Origin: Schistosoma haematobium
Taxonomy: Eukaryota > Platyhelminthes > Trematoda > Strigeidida > Schistosomatidae
Assembly: GCF_000699445.3 (NCBI RefSeq)
Contig: NC_067198.1
Location: 6,854,801 to 6,918,800 of the forward strand
Length of the DNA stretch: 64,000 nucleotides
Direction: 5' to 3'
The position numbers were made by a program, and so were the translations under genes. The notes below the pieces were generated by a model, which saw only the letters and a list, made by a program, of their open reading frames with translations, ran no database searches and had not been told where the DNA came from. Shown piece by piece: positions 1 to 14,500 of the stretch (positions are counted from its first letter, which is position 1; every line of letters begins with the position of its first letter).

Positions 1-1510
1 ACGCTGAAGCGTCTGCAGCTACGATATTTGGCATAGATGGATCGTAGTGCGTTAACAACAATTTCGAGCTAATTATCGACTTGAGTTTACAAAACGCCGC
101 ATCACACTCGTTAGTTCAGTTCCAAGTGCTGTCCATCCTCATCAGACGATTCAATGGAGCACGAATTTCAAGCATCGAAGGAACGAACGCTGAATAATAG
201 GTAACAAGTCCCATGAAGGAACGTAGTGCCGAGACATTAGTGGGGGTGGGCATCAGTTTGGTAACTCGAATGTTCTCACGATCCGGCTTGTGGCCGTCGG
301 CGTCAAAAATGAACCCCAGATACTTGACTGACTGCAATAAAAACTGGCATTTCTCTGGGCTTAAGCGGAACCCGTTGTCACTGATACGTTGCAGTACCAG
401 TGTCGTGCGTTCCTGTAGCTGTTCTAATGTCGTCGCAACAATTAAAATGTCATCGAGATAAACCGCGATCCCCGGGATACCTGATAGGATGGTATCCATC
501 AGTTGCTGGAAGATAAATGGGGCAGTCTTGACTCCAAAAGGCAGACGGTTATACTGAAACAACCCACGATGAGTGTTGATAGTAAGCAGCTCTCTTGATG
601 CTTCATCTACTCCCACTTGCAAGTAAGCATCAGCTAGATCCAGTTTTGCGAAAAACTTTCCCCGATTCAGCATAGTAAACAGATCTACGGGAACTGGCAA
701 AGGATAATGATGCTGTTCCGGAGCTGCATTGAGACCTGTAGAAAAGTCAGCACATGTACGTATCATGCTGTTGACCTTCTTGATAACAACTATAGGTGCT
801 GCCTAAGCAGAGTAAGAAACGGGTGTAATAACTCCTTGTCGTTGAAGACGATTCAATTCTTCATCTACTGTTGGTAATGTTGCGTAAGGCACGGGTCTTT
901 TGGGGCAGAAAACAGGCTTAGCCCCAGGTTTCAGCCGAAGCGTTGCTTTCGCGGCAGAACATCGACACAATCCAGGTTGGAAAATAGATGGAAACTGCGT
1001 CACTAGCTTTCTCGTATATGCTTCAGGGTCATGTGGTTGTGATACTAGGTGGCATATGGTATTTAACGAGACATCAACTAATTTTAGCTGGTTGAACCAA
1101 TCTAAACCAAGCAAATTTAGATCAGCTGTTGTTGTATAACATACCCCGGTAAACGTCGAATTGTGAAAAGAAACTTTACAATCTAGTTGTCCCAACAAAT
1201 GTAGGTGATTACCACATGCAGTAAGAGGTTTTTGTGTTGTTGGCACGGTGCGTGGTTTGCCCATTCTGATCCAAGGTTTTTGTGAGAGAATTGTCACGTC
1301 AGATGCAGTGTCTATTTGCAATCTAAACGGATGCCCATTAATACTAAGGGTAACGAATTTCCTCTGACCTGGGGATGAGCTTTGACAAAAAGACATCAGG
1401 CTCAACGAAGTGGTACAGGATTTATGAACAGTCTTCTTGGCACTTCTGGATCGGTTTCGCTTCCTCTTAAGACAAAACTTAAGATTGGTTTTCTCAGATG
1501 TTACTGGCTA
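1..1510 (-). mobile_element. Gypsy-type LTR retrotransposon remnant (protease-RT-RNase H start)
   Basis: Reading on the minus strand, about 1500-806 gives a gag/protease region and the protease motif LQIDTASDVTILS (DTA where DTG or DSG is usual). The reverse transcriptase follows: FAKLDLADAYLQV, LPFGVKTAPFIFQQ, VYLDDILIVA (catalytic Y-x-D-D) and the thumb region to about 116. The opening of RNase H (LLTHYDP, IVAADAS) reaches position 1. In-frame stops interrupt it near 803 (TAG, inside RT) and near 114 (TGA). No LTR is visible. It lies next to probable THADA exon 20, in antisense... that is, the same transcriptional direction as THADA, so it would be intronic. It is a degraded copy, unlikely to be active. 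Confidence 0.9.
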
Positions 1511-1606
1511 GTTTCTATATTATTCTTTTACCCAAAATAAATAATGGTAATTTGATTTTTTCAATGATCAAGAACATGTTAACTTAAGCAATAATAATAT
1601 ACTCAC

Positions 1607-1674
1607 AAGGTTGTTGGACTGTTGAAGATTGTTGTTACAAAAAGACGTTTTAACTGATTTGAGTAACCAGCAGA
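1607..1674 (-). CDS. THADA: Probable THADA exon 20
   Basis: A 68-bp exon between ACAAATACAG and CCTT|GTGAGT in the phase required after exon 19: SAGYSNQLKRLFVTTIFN. The position and splice sites fit the expected next THADA segment, but residue similarity is weak. Confidence 0.5.
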
Positions 1675-2511
1675 CTGTATTTGTAAGTGTTGTTGTTGAT
1701 ACATTAGTGTTACGGGTTAAATCTGCAGTTAAAATAGCCTGTATCAATATAAGAATAAAAAATTAAGTTTCTTAATAATACAATTATAATGAGAGAAACT
1801 CAAAAATAGGAAGAATAGTTGTTACACGATTTGAATGAGTTCAAGTGAGGAAACAACAACTACATCACCAATCATCCACAGGTCACAGTGTAGAATCAAT
1901 CACATATATGTATGCACATTAGACCAAGTTGTTAAACCGTATGCCCATTCAATCGTTGATGTCCGAGTTCTAAAAAGAATTTAGCTCAATTTAATTTAAC
2001 GTAAACTTTGGTACACGGAATAATCGCTGTAGCATGAAACTAATCAATAATGATATTTGACGTTTGAATAATGAATTATTGATGCCATGAACAATCTTAA
2101 ATTGGACGATTAAACCCTTTAAAGACAACTGTCAATTCCAAACTAGATGAGATAAATATGTTTTCTTAATATTCCGATAATTTAGTGAGATCCTCTAGAA
2201 ATTTCACCTTGTCATGTGATATGCATCAATCGAAAGTAAAACTACAAGGTGATCTTGATCAGCATTAGATTCCCCAACTTATTTTTACACCAACCAAAAT
2301 TAAACATCACAGAAGGCAGTAGTTGAACAAACACAATACGTGGAGATTCACAACTACATCACCCAACTTATCATCTTTACCAAATGCACTGTCTAATCTG
2401 GAAATGAAAATGTGTATTTGAACAACAATGTTGAAATTATTCTTCTGACAGACAGGTCAGTTTTGTGATAGCATTATTAGAAATAAATAACAAGCTGCTA
2501 ACATCTCTGAC

Positions 2512-2563
<52 letters not shown>

Positions 2564-5500
2564 CACAGTCAGATATGTGCTATGAGGTTGTTCAAAAACG
2601 AAAGTACATTTCAAATATGCATCACGATAGTTAAAAGGTTAAGTGTTTCTGTTATAACTTGTGCCCGCCAATGTTAAGACGGTTGGTTTTTCACGTTTAC
2701 ACGTATGGGACGTCAATTTACCTTAGATGAATATCTACACTAGATTCCCTCTTAGTGTCTATTCTACAGGATATCAACACAACTCACATAAAGAACACGT
2801 GATTAGCCTGATCACAACGTAAATATATTTCCACACCAAAACCCGACACAATCCAACAACGATGAACAATCAATAATAAGTAACAATAAGAATAGGGGAA
2901 TATATAACTCATCTGACACCTATCAGACTATCTACAAGTCTGACTAAGCAGACAACCAAACATTATCATTCTTACCCACACCAGTTTTAATATATTAGTC
3001 AACCAGAAGGCCAAAAGAAAGAGAGCCAACCTGAACAAATAAAGGGTAACCGGCACCACGACGAGTGATACATTCCATTGTATTATGTTTTCCCATACAT
3101 GATTCTAGTGAAAAATCAATATTTTCTATTACAGTCGAACAATCGTTTGTCGACTTTTCATTTAATGACAAAGTTTGACCAGTGACTGCATTAAGCCAAT
3201 GAATAGGAATTGTAAAATAGACTGGATGACTACATTTAAAGAAGAAAAAAGTAGAATGAACATGGTAATGAATGAGAACTGAAAAACAAGACGTTAAAAC
3301 GTATTTTACTCTTTCAAGGTAACTGATGTTTTAAAAAAGAGCACTACAAAATGGAGTCGGTTAAAATACATTTAACAAGAAGATCAGATCCTAACATATA
3401 TTCCATAGCAATGTGCGTGTGTCAGAAAAGAGTTCATTCAATGATGATGGGATTGGTGTTCTCTCTGAAATTAGAACCGGGTTCTGTTATTGTCAGTGAC
3501 AAACACGTTACCACCTCACAGAGAGATATTCACGCAAAGACTAACCTCCATTAGTAGGAAGGAGACTGAGGTACTTACACTCAATGATCTCTGAGCAGCA
3601 ACCAATGTCACCTAACACAAACAACATCAGTTAACACACGATTACTACTAATAATTATAAATCATTGAATTCTGAAAAGAAGATTGGTTGGTTAGTTATC
3701 ATTTCTATGACTAAAATACAGTCACTGTTAAATTGTGCTGCACGCTCATAGAGATCGAACAAATTTTCATCTAAGGCGGCCTGCTTGAGCATCTGGGCTA
3801 CCTGTTCCTGCCATCCAGATATTTCAACAAGTTATCTATTTTTGTTTGTTTTAATATATCATTATGTTTATTAATCGCATAACCTATTCTGCTGCGTTTC
3901 TGAAAAGTGTACAACCTTTCGTTGTCAGAGTTACAAAAAACTCAATAAGAGACAATGTGGTTGCTGGCAATATACAGCGAAAAGAATGCACATTATTCAG
4001 ATGTTCATTTACTGAACTGCCAACATCTAACTGGTGATCACTCAACATTTATCGCCAGGACCGACCAAGAAGAAAGAAACGGAAACTTGTTGAAATACTT
4101 TACGCTGAGAATTCTATATTGTACCAAAAATATAATATTGAATAAAGCTAATAATAATAATAATAAATAAATAAAAATTATTCGACTACGTATAAAATAC
4201 ATTTCATCAGTAATAAATATTCAGCATCGAAAGATACTTCTGCTGGCGCAATACAAACGTGCGTCTAAATTCCTGAGTGCAGTTGAGGGTGGGGAGAGTC
4301 TCCTCTCCCTCTAGAAATGCTCGAGTATGACCACGCATATATGGACCACTGTCAGAGAAGCCCTATTCATTACCTTTTCGCAGCAGTATCTACAAAACCC
4401 CGCAATCTGATAAACAAATATATACAAATGTTATCATCAATGATACAAAATATAATTCATCGACTTACTTTACAAGCGCAGTACAAAAGTTTGTAAATCC
4501 AGTTGCACACAGTTCAAATGCCCCACGATGGCGGCAACAAAGTAACTGAGTACAGAAAAATCGGGCAATAGAAAAAATCTGTAATGTAGAGTGTAGAAAA
4601 GAAAAATAATTTGTACAGTAGAGAAATAATAGATTGAATATTGTTTAACTTCATATGAAACTTAAAGAATTTTCACAATATGTTTTTCAACACATATCAT
4701 GATGTAAAACTTGTAGGACAATGGTGATTCAGTGTTTGAATTATATCTGAAAAGTCCGAGACATATTTCCGAATTAAGATTACATATCTCAGTGTAGAAA
4801 TACTGTATACCCAAATTATTTTGTCACAAATTTAGCATTTTAATATTTAATTAACAATAAAATGGCTTGTGTCACAGTGATTTGTTTGTTTCCTAGGCAA
4901 TACTAGACTGGTCATATGATGTATCAAAACAACTACGGATGATAAGTGAGAGACATGTAGATGAGCTGTAATCAATGAATTACTCACACCAGGTTAAATA
5001 AAGTTACCATGATCAATTTGAACACCACAGATATAAATGAATTAGATCTCCGGATGCAGGGTCTTAGATGTATACTGCTATGAAGTCCCATAGTGTGCAA
5101 AACGACCGTCCAGTGCTTCTACATTTTCAGTGGTGATCTAGCTACGATAGGCTCCTTATCTGAAATTGTTAAAACCATACAATCTCCACAAATCCCCCTA
5201 AACTGAACGTATATGAATTATACTATTCAGTTTTTAGTGGTAAAAATCTCTAAGCAACTTCTTTGTGCTACACAGTACGGTTAGTGTTGAAAGCTATTTG
5301 TAGTTTTTAAAAAATATTGTTACAACTTTTAGTATCTATTGTGAAAGCGTTTAGTATAACCAGTCTTTTGCATTTTACAAATATCTTTATTCTTTATACT
5401 AAAATTAAACTTTAAAATACAGCATCTCTGTGGTATTTTTTTCCATCTACGTTCGGTACGACGTTCAGCTAACCAAGAATGTCAAGGTTTAACAAGAAAC

Positions 5501-8500
5501 TAGGAAGTTAGTATTTTAGGCATTCAATGTACAAGACGCATATTATATGAACCAGACCAGTTATCTTAACACTGATCAGATTTAAGCTTAATAGAATCTA
5601 TTACGTCTAACAAAAATATTGAGGATGTAGAAATATTAGCAGACAATATGGGGGATTAAACTTTTTAAATGAATCATCGATTAAGACAGTTCAATGATCT
5701 TTATAACCAGTATGGAAAAGTTATGTTATGATTCAGGACTGCAATGAACTATAAACGTTTGCTCTTATAAGGTAGAAGTAGCAATGTTAAGATTTGTTTT
5801 GCATTGTTAGGTTGTTGGATTCATGCATAGAACTATCGGCAATTGATTGGAGTTAGACATCAGTCAGTCATTCAGTAACAACGTAGAACTTCGTACGTAT
5901 GTACATCAGTTCGAGTTGCCACACCACATTAGCATAGAGATGCAGTGGTCGATTCAAATCCCGTAGTGGTAGAGGTAGCAAGAGTATAAGCAGTAATCGG
6001 GAAGATTAGGGTTTGGAGATGTTATTTAAAGAGTATAATACAGTGAAATAAATTTGTGAAGAGAAAAAAGAGACAAGGAGGAATAAGGAGATCAAAATTT
6101 GGGAGAACACAAAGAGTGGATGCACCTGCGCCATTGCAAACGATTTTAAGCCATGTCATTCAGGGGCTCTAACCATCGGTTGCTATCATCTCGCGGTCCC
6201 CAACCAGGTAGTCTACACCTACCAACATGACTCAGTCCACTTGTCAGTGACTTCATGGACTTGTGCCATGTTTTGGTTTGGCCGCCCCTAGCTTTCTTCC
6301 AACCTACTCTTATACCACTGAACATAGCACGTCGAGGTAGTCGGTGGTTGGGCATACGCAACACGTGTCCCAGCCATCTCAACTGATGAAGTTTCACTAC
6401 TTCATCAATTAATTTGCCATCCTTACCTAGTACCCGTTTCCTAACAACTGTGTTACTTACTCGATGGTCCCATGATATACGAGCAATGTTTCGAAGACAC
6501 CTATGATCGAATACTAGTAACCTACGGATATCCTCTACTCTTACCGGCCATGTTTCACTGCCATAAAGTAGGACGGAACGAACTGCTGCTCAGTAAACCC
6601 GTCCTTTGGTTGATAGATGGATATCTCGCCTACGCCATAAATGACTCAAGTTGGCAAAAGCTAGTCGAGCCTTCTGTATCCGTGCTGAGATTTCGTCACA
6701 CACCAGACCACAAGGGCTGATGAGATTTCCAAGATAAGTGAAGCGGTCGACACACTCAACTACTTCACTCCCTATCATTAGTTCGGGTGTCGATGTAACC
6801 CAATCCTGAAGCAACATTTTGCATTTCGAGGGAGAGAATCGCATCCCGAACATGCTTGCATTGTTGCTTAGAGTGGTCAGAAGACTGCATTTCGTCAGCG
6901 TCTTCGCCAAATAAAACTATGTCATCGGCATATTCTAAGTCAACAAGTGAACCTCCCGGTAGAAGTTCAACCCCTGGAAATTTAGATGAGGAGAGTGTTA
7001 TCTCCAAAAGTACGTCGACCACAAAGTTGAACAAGAATGGAGAGAGTGGACAGCCCTGACGAACACCACTTGAGGTAATCAATTCTGATGACAGTTCGCC
7101 ATAAGCTCTCACTCGACCAGTTGTGTTCGAGTAGAGAGCCTTTATAAGGTTAATGTAGTTCTTTGGTACTCCTTTCAGTGACAAACACTGTCATAGAACC
7201 TCACGATCAACAGAGTCGAATGCCGCCTTAAGGTCGAGAAATACTACCATTGTGGGGCGTCTGAATGTGTGTCTGTGTTCTAGAACCTGACGTAGTGTGA
7301 ATATCTGGTCTATACAACCACGTCCATGTCGAAAACCAGCCTGATTTTCTCTAGTCTGCTCTTCACGAGCTTTGATTAGGCGTCGAAGTATTATTAAAGC
7401 TAATATTTTAGACACTATATTAGTCAAACTGATTCCTCTGTGATTGTCACAAGAGGACTTTTGTCCTTTCTTATAGACTGGCACAATCAGTGATTGAGAC
7501 CAGTCAGATGGGATTACGTCCAGTTCCCAAATTCTACCTAAGACCTCAGTTAATCTCATTGCTAATACTGGACCACCATCCTTAAAAATCTCAGGAGTAA
7601 ACCTGTCAGGGCCTGGTGCTCTCCCTCGTTTCAGATTTCCTATGGCTTTTTCAACTTCGTAAAGGGACGGAGGACCTACATTAACTTGCCATTCAGGTTG
7701 ACTAGAGATCGTGGGAAACCGAAGTGTGGCTGAAGGCCAGTTGAACTGATCCCTAAAGTGTTCTTTCCATCGATCCAATCTCCTGGATTGAGAATGTATA
7801 ATATGTCCATCTTTCTCTGAGAGTGTTTCCTTAACAAGTCTGAACAATTGTCTGCTATTACCTATTGCCGCTGCCTTTTCCATCTCTCTTGCTTTCGCTA
7901 CCCACCACTGTTAGACATATAAGCTATTGAATATACTGATTCGGTGATCTGACAGTTGAGCACTCACTGAGAGACTCGAGTTTGATACCTGACGGTGGGA
8001 CTGTGGATACACACAAGTGAAGAGTTTTGTACTAGAACAAAATAGTTATCCAGCAATCTCTCTTAGAAAGGTAATTCCCGGGGCTGAATTGCTAAACCAT
8101 GATCAATGAATTTAAACTATACAAGATGTGATGCAATCACCCACAATAGAAGACAGTTGCAAATGGATTGAAGTTAGACATGTATATTATTTGATGCCAG
8201 CTCAGTTAAATGTTCTCTAAGAGAATTAAAACTTCTGCGCCCCATGGTCAGTTGGTATCGGGTTGCGCACTGATGGAGAGCTTCATATTAAGGGTGAAAG
8301 AGATGTCTAGTTCTCTCTAGCATTCAATAGTTATCTGATCAAAGTCAATCCGTGATATAAACTATGAAAATGAAAGTGTTTATCATATACATCATTAAAA
8401 AAATCAACTCACAAACCTCTTTTGGTTTTATTTGATTACTATCGAATTTATTCAAACCGTATGAGACAAGTGATATACCCATAAGTAAAGATAATTCACG

Positions 8501-11500
8501 AACAGAACGCCAACAACATAAAATTAAATATTCTGGATGATTTCGTGTTTTTTCATAAAATTTATACAATTGAGAAGCTTCTTCATCTGCAGTCTTCAAA
8601 TAGAGGGAACAAGGAATGTTAGAATAAAAATGATTGCGAAACACTCTAATTACAAAAAAGATAAATTAATGATTTTTTATATTAAAAAGCCGATTGATTG
8701 CACGAACCATTAGACGAGCAGCAAGTTAACGACTTATTAGGTATATTAAGGAAGTCTTTGTAGTTTAATTGGTAGACACTTTTTTATTTAATTCGTTTCA
8801 CGCTAAATTTATACAACAAACTAACCACTTCCTCATGATTACTTTATGGACCGCTCAATTTTACTTCTAATTTATAGTCAGGTCAACTTTACTAATTTTA
8901 AACATCCTGGTAACTTAATATTGGTAGGTTGCAATAGCTTCTTATTTTTCTCTTCATAAAACACAGGCTATCAGTCATGGAAACTCTGTCTGTAGCTCAT
9001 CTAGGGTTACGGGTGGTTCCAAGTACAGGTAAAGGAGGAGGGTTGAGTATGGGGTCAGCAAACCCACCCCGTAGAAAACAACCTTGCTAAAAAACGCTAA
9101 AGAGAATAAGCAAATTAAACCTTTTAAACGCCGCCCTTAATGTTGAAGGATCTTCATTTAGAAGAATCATGATGCCTCATGATGAAAGTCGATATTCCTA
9201 GGAAGTTACGAGGCTGATGCCCATTCAAACAACCAAAACAACAATTAATATGGGTACATGAAATGTCTGGACAGTTTGGGACCAGTCACATAGTCACGGA
9301 AATGAGGAGGTACAACTAGGTGGTTCACAGGATAAATGGAATTTATTGGACTCTAGCTGGACAGACAATATTAGCTTCGTGAGAGGTACTGTTGTACTCT
9401 GATCATGAAGAGGAAAGTGCTCCACACACTTAGAGAGTTGCCCTAATGCCGTTTAAAGAAGCACGAAATGCACTTATAGGATGGGAATTTCGTGGATCTA
9501 GAACCATCAAATTACCCTTCAAAACAAAGAGGGAGGGGATCACATAAATGTTATCAAATGTTATGCACCCACCAATGATAGCAATGACGACGATAAAGAT
9601 CAGTCTTACGAGAGGATACAATCGGTCATAGTGAAGTGCTCAAGAAAGGACCTGACCATCCAGATGGGAGACCTAAACGCCAAAGTCGGGATGGACAACA
9701 CCGGATATGAAGATATCATGGGACGACATAGACTGTGATAAAGGAACGAGAATGGTGACAGATTTGCAAATTTATGTCCATTCAATAAAATAGTTATAGG
9801 AGACACAATATTCCCCCCACGAACGCATACACAGAGCTACATGGGTCTCACTGGACCACACCACGGAGAACCAGATCCACCATATTTTCATCAGTAAAAA
9901 TTCACAAGGTCAATAGAAGACGTGAGAACCAGGAGAGGAGTTTTAGATCACCACCTGGTGGTTGCCAAGATGAAACTGAAGCTAAAGAAACACTGGGAAA
10001 CTGTACAAATAGCATTACAAAGGTTCAATACAGCCTTCCTTCGAGATACTAACAAACTCAACGAATTCAAGATAAATCTCAACAACAGGTCCCAAGCCTT
10101 ACACGATCTTCTCGAAGAGGAACCTACTATGAAGAATGACTGGAAAGAGATCAAAGAAGCACTAACTTCAACGTGTCAGGAGGTTCTGGGCCACAAGAAG
10201 CACCATAATCAGGAATGGATCTCTATCGAGACCTTGGACAAGACTCAAGAAACGAAGAAGGACAAGGTAGCATTTAACGACAGCCGAACAAGAACAGAAA
10301 AGTCAAGGCACAAGCTAAATATACAGAAGCAAACAAGCAAGTGAAGAAGAGAATTAGAGCTGACAAGCAGAAATGCGTAGAAGAGTTGGAAGTAGACATG
10401 GAAAGGATGAATAGTAACTGGAAGCGAGTGGAAAGGATTGTCCAGGACAGAGTTGGATGGAGAGTGCTGATGGGCGATCTATGCTCCCCTGCGAGGGTAA
10501 TGGGCGTAATTAAGTAAGTATCCGTCATGGCGTTTTGAGTTTCGCATGAAAATCCGATAGCCTTTGTTTTAAATCTGGTTGGTGGTTTGTTAGTAAAGTA
10601 CACTTTTACCGTCTCTTATATTGTTTTTTTAGATTAATACAGTGAATATTGGGATGTCACCGAATTGAATTCAATATACAGTAACCAGAAAAAGGAAATA
10701 TGATCGTTGCTCACTTTAATATCATCAATGATTACGTCTTGTTGTGAAGTTAACAAGACACCTTCAGGTGATTCATGTCCAACAACTGGTAGCACAATTT
10801 CAGATATACGAAGACCTAGTGAAATTATACGCTCGATAACATTTACTCCATTGATTTGTTTGAACAAGGATCTATAAGTTTTTTTTTCAAATAACAGTAA
10901 AATATCTGGTTATTATCACCGGAGTCACTTCTTACTAGAGAATTATAGCAGTATGTCATCTTTTGTTTTTACCTGTCAAGTTCCAACTTGACCTTAATGT
11001 TATTTATGTGATAGTATCAAAAGGATTTCTAGTAGGAATTATGTAGGTTTTTCAAAGGCTTTAATATCATGGAGTATGGCCACAGATCTTACGAAATGAT
11101 ATGAATCAGTAACAGTCACAGATACGTTATGGTCTACAAATTATTGTATACAATTTACTGAAAGTTTAAAGTGTAAGTAGCTAGCATGTTACTACCTGGA
11201 GGCTTCATAGTTGACTACATAAACTGTGTCTAGATGGAGGATTCAATTTTAATGTTAGGAGCGCATAGGCAGAAAACTGAATTCAGCTCCTTGTTTGGCC
11301 TAACATGGCAAAACCAAATAATTAGATACACAAATAACTGATATATATCACTCAACTAATGAGATATAGGTTGAGAATAAGAGCACAAGCGACTACTTTC
11401 AACAGCATATCTCGTCTGTTTTTCCATCTGTATGTGAGTACAAGCATATAGTATGTTTAGACAATCATAGCCTTTCATATACCCAAGTAAGTCAGGAAAT

Positions 11501-14500
11501 AATACAACTATTATGTGCTTTTCTCCGCAACTATTCTGATTTATTTTAAATTCATACATCAATACTGTTTAACATGATGTGATGACGCACAAGTGATTTA
11601 GGAAGTAGAGTGTAACTCATTTACCAAGTTCAAACAAACTGTTTATTTGCATGATGGTTAAGGATAGTAAACTGAGTTATAAAAATCGAAATACATGGAA
11701 AGTCACTTAAACTTGTTCTGAAACTAATTCTTAGAACCGTTCACATACATCTACATAAAACATTAATACACAATAATTCAGGCGTAGTTAAGCACATAAT
11801 ATACCCTCTTAGGTAGAGTTAAAACCTAACAATCCGAATTCCCAACTTCAGTTGATATTTGTCAATATTATGCAGTCAATCCATTCAGAAATTTCAAAGT
11901 TTAAGGATAGTGTTTTTTCCAAAATATTAAAATCCTGGTTTCAGTTTTGTGACGATTATTATTGCACAATAACATCAAAATAAGACGAAATGTATGTAAC
12001 TAGGGTTTCATGATGATGATAATGATAAATAGTTAGTGTTTCATTCAACATTTTACAGTCCATGACCACATCTCAGGGTAATCTTACGAATGACAATTTA
12101 AAAATGAAAATGAAAATACGCATACAGAAATTAAAGAGAAAAACATACTCTGCCTTAATTGATGTGTTACTCCAAATTTGAGCATCGGTAGGCTTTTTAT
12201 TTTTCTTATTCAATGGTGATGATGAGGTGACACCAATAATAGAACGGATTGTACTAAGTATAGCATAAAATGGTTTATTAGTTGCCACAGACATTAAACC
12301 AATTACTGGTAATTTTTCACAAATTGTAATTTGTTCTTGAAGTTGGTTGACTAGACAATCAATTGCTTGTATAAGTTTCTTATCTACAGACGATGAAGAT
12401 GAAGACAACTGGTTTGATTCATCGACATTCTCATTACCATATATAAGAAAACGTAATATATCGCCAGCAATAGGATTGACATCCGGTTTGGAACTTTGAG
12501 CATAGATTTCTAGTGTATCAGTCCATAATTTATTGATATAATTAGGATTCTGAAATGAAAAAAATGTGATCGAGTAGGAAGATCAATAATTTAGAACTAC
12601 ACTACATAAAGTGTATTATACGTAAACTGAGAGTATGGGAACAACGTTGTGTGGAGTATTTTCTTGAAGAAAGCAGAATCATGCGGCATGTTTAATTAAG
12701 TTTTGAAATGAAAACAATGGAGAAAAACGTTACTGTTTTTAGAATGAAACCAAGACATGGCATCAGGTTGTGAAACCATTGACTATTAGCATGAGTAATG
12801 TTGATAAACGCAAACAATCTAGTTGAGGTACACACGATTATCATGAAAAACTACGGGAGATGTTGATTGACACGGCTCAAAATTGATCAGAGTGGAACAG
12901 ATGTATTCACTTTCTATTTTCCTTTAGATCTTGGGTTACGGTTGTTTAATATATGCCTTTTTATTCCTTCTCGAAATATATTCTTAATATTTAGTCTTTC
13001 ATACTATTATTTTTACAGAGATCATTCTGACACCTTTATTGTTCATCTTGTTCACTTCATATTGTTGTGTTAATTTGATGATGAACATTCCTCTGACTCA
13101 CAAGATCATGAAGTAGTGAACAGAAGTAGGATAACTTAAATGTATCCTAGTGAGACTTGATGTTTGGAATCAAAACGAATCTGGTTTGTCAGTGACTCAT
13201 GAAACTTAACTTGCGTCATTAAAACATACAGATGATTTCACTGTAATCTCAGCAAAACAGTCACTATATTTTGATATAAAAGAATGGATTTTTTATGGTA
13301 TTTTAGATATTTCAGGACGTCTAGGCTACACTTTAACTTACTGTTCTATTTTATTTGGATATATTGGGTTAGTTAGTCATGATCATAAGATGGGACCAAT
13401 AGACATTTAAAATGACAACTTGAATAGAAAACTTTACAAAACATGCAACATTGACTGCATTCTATTCGTAATTAAAAATATCATGGATTTCAAATGATTG
13501 CCTGTTGAGAGTCAATTTATAAATAAGCGTTCTACATACATATGAACTTCAATAAGTCGAAATACATATCTCAAATGACTGACACGGCACTACAACACGT
13601 TACGTTAAACAGATGATTTCTGATGGTAAAGTACAGGTGAACTGTACATAGTTGCATTCAGCATCTTATTGATAAGGTAACATAATAGAACTATGATTAC
13701 ATTGATCAATATTGGCTTTATTAATAAATGAAGTACATAAGTATCTTTATTATTCAAAGTTATTTTGCCGATGTGTACTTGAAGTTCACCTGAAATAAGA
13801 TCTGCATTCACGAGGTTTGTTGATAGAACGGTTTATCCACCTCTATTCTATCCTCTGATCAGTTATAGGTATACAAAAGGGTACTTACAAGCTCTTTTAC
13901 GGCATTTAATTATTGTATCATTCATTAGTACTAGTGTTTTAAAATAAACAACATTTAATTTTCATGAATTACTGATATTTTAATGGAGCTATATTTCATG
14001 ATTAATTGTTTGGACCATTTACATGTATGCTAGATAGTAATTATTTAGTTCTTTGTAGGTTGGGCATGGAGACGACTTCGATAAAATTCGAACCACTTCA
14101 AAAATAAAGGCTGTTACTTCAGTATCCTAATTTACAATCATCTTTGCAGACTTATTCTTTTTTCTGTCACTTCTAATTAGGATTAATTTTAATTGAATGT
14201 AGTTGAGTCTCGGCTCTTATGTTCCACTTCTTCTACTTTATCTTGAATATTGTTGAATTTAAATAGCGCTGTATATTCTAAGCAAGTAGCTAACTAATAT
14301 AATAACGAATTACACAGAAGCACGGACACATATGCCTAAACATAATAGTATTAAATATGCACACAAGAACAGGCATTGCTTGTTTCAATAATTATGAGTA
14401 GCATCGTTTGGGAAACGGTTAAAAAAAAGACAAGCTTACAAGTTGTTTTAAAACATCCAATCTCAACAGTATTTTCACAGTATAATCTCGGTCAACATCA

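Larger units (their letters stand above)
1675..3030. other. THADA: THADA intron 19 (repeat-bearing)
   Basis: This interval between exons 20 and 19 has no coding signal I can support. It holds an (AT)n tract at 2513-2559 and one copy of a dispersed repeat at about 2693-2975. Confidence 0.6.

Noticed and set aside
3595..3640. Candidate extra THADA exon (GTGACATTGGTTGCTGCTCA between ttag and gtaagt)
   Set aside because: Good splice sites, but it does not fit the phase between exons 18 and 19, which already join in frame and match the family.
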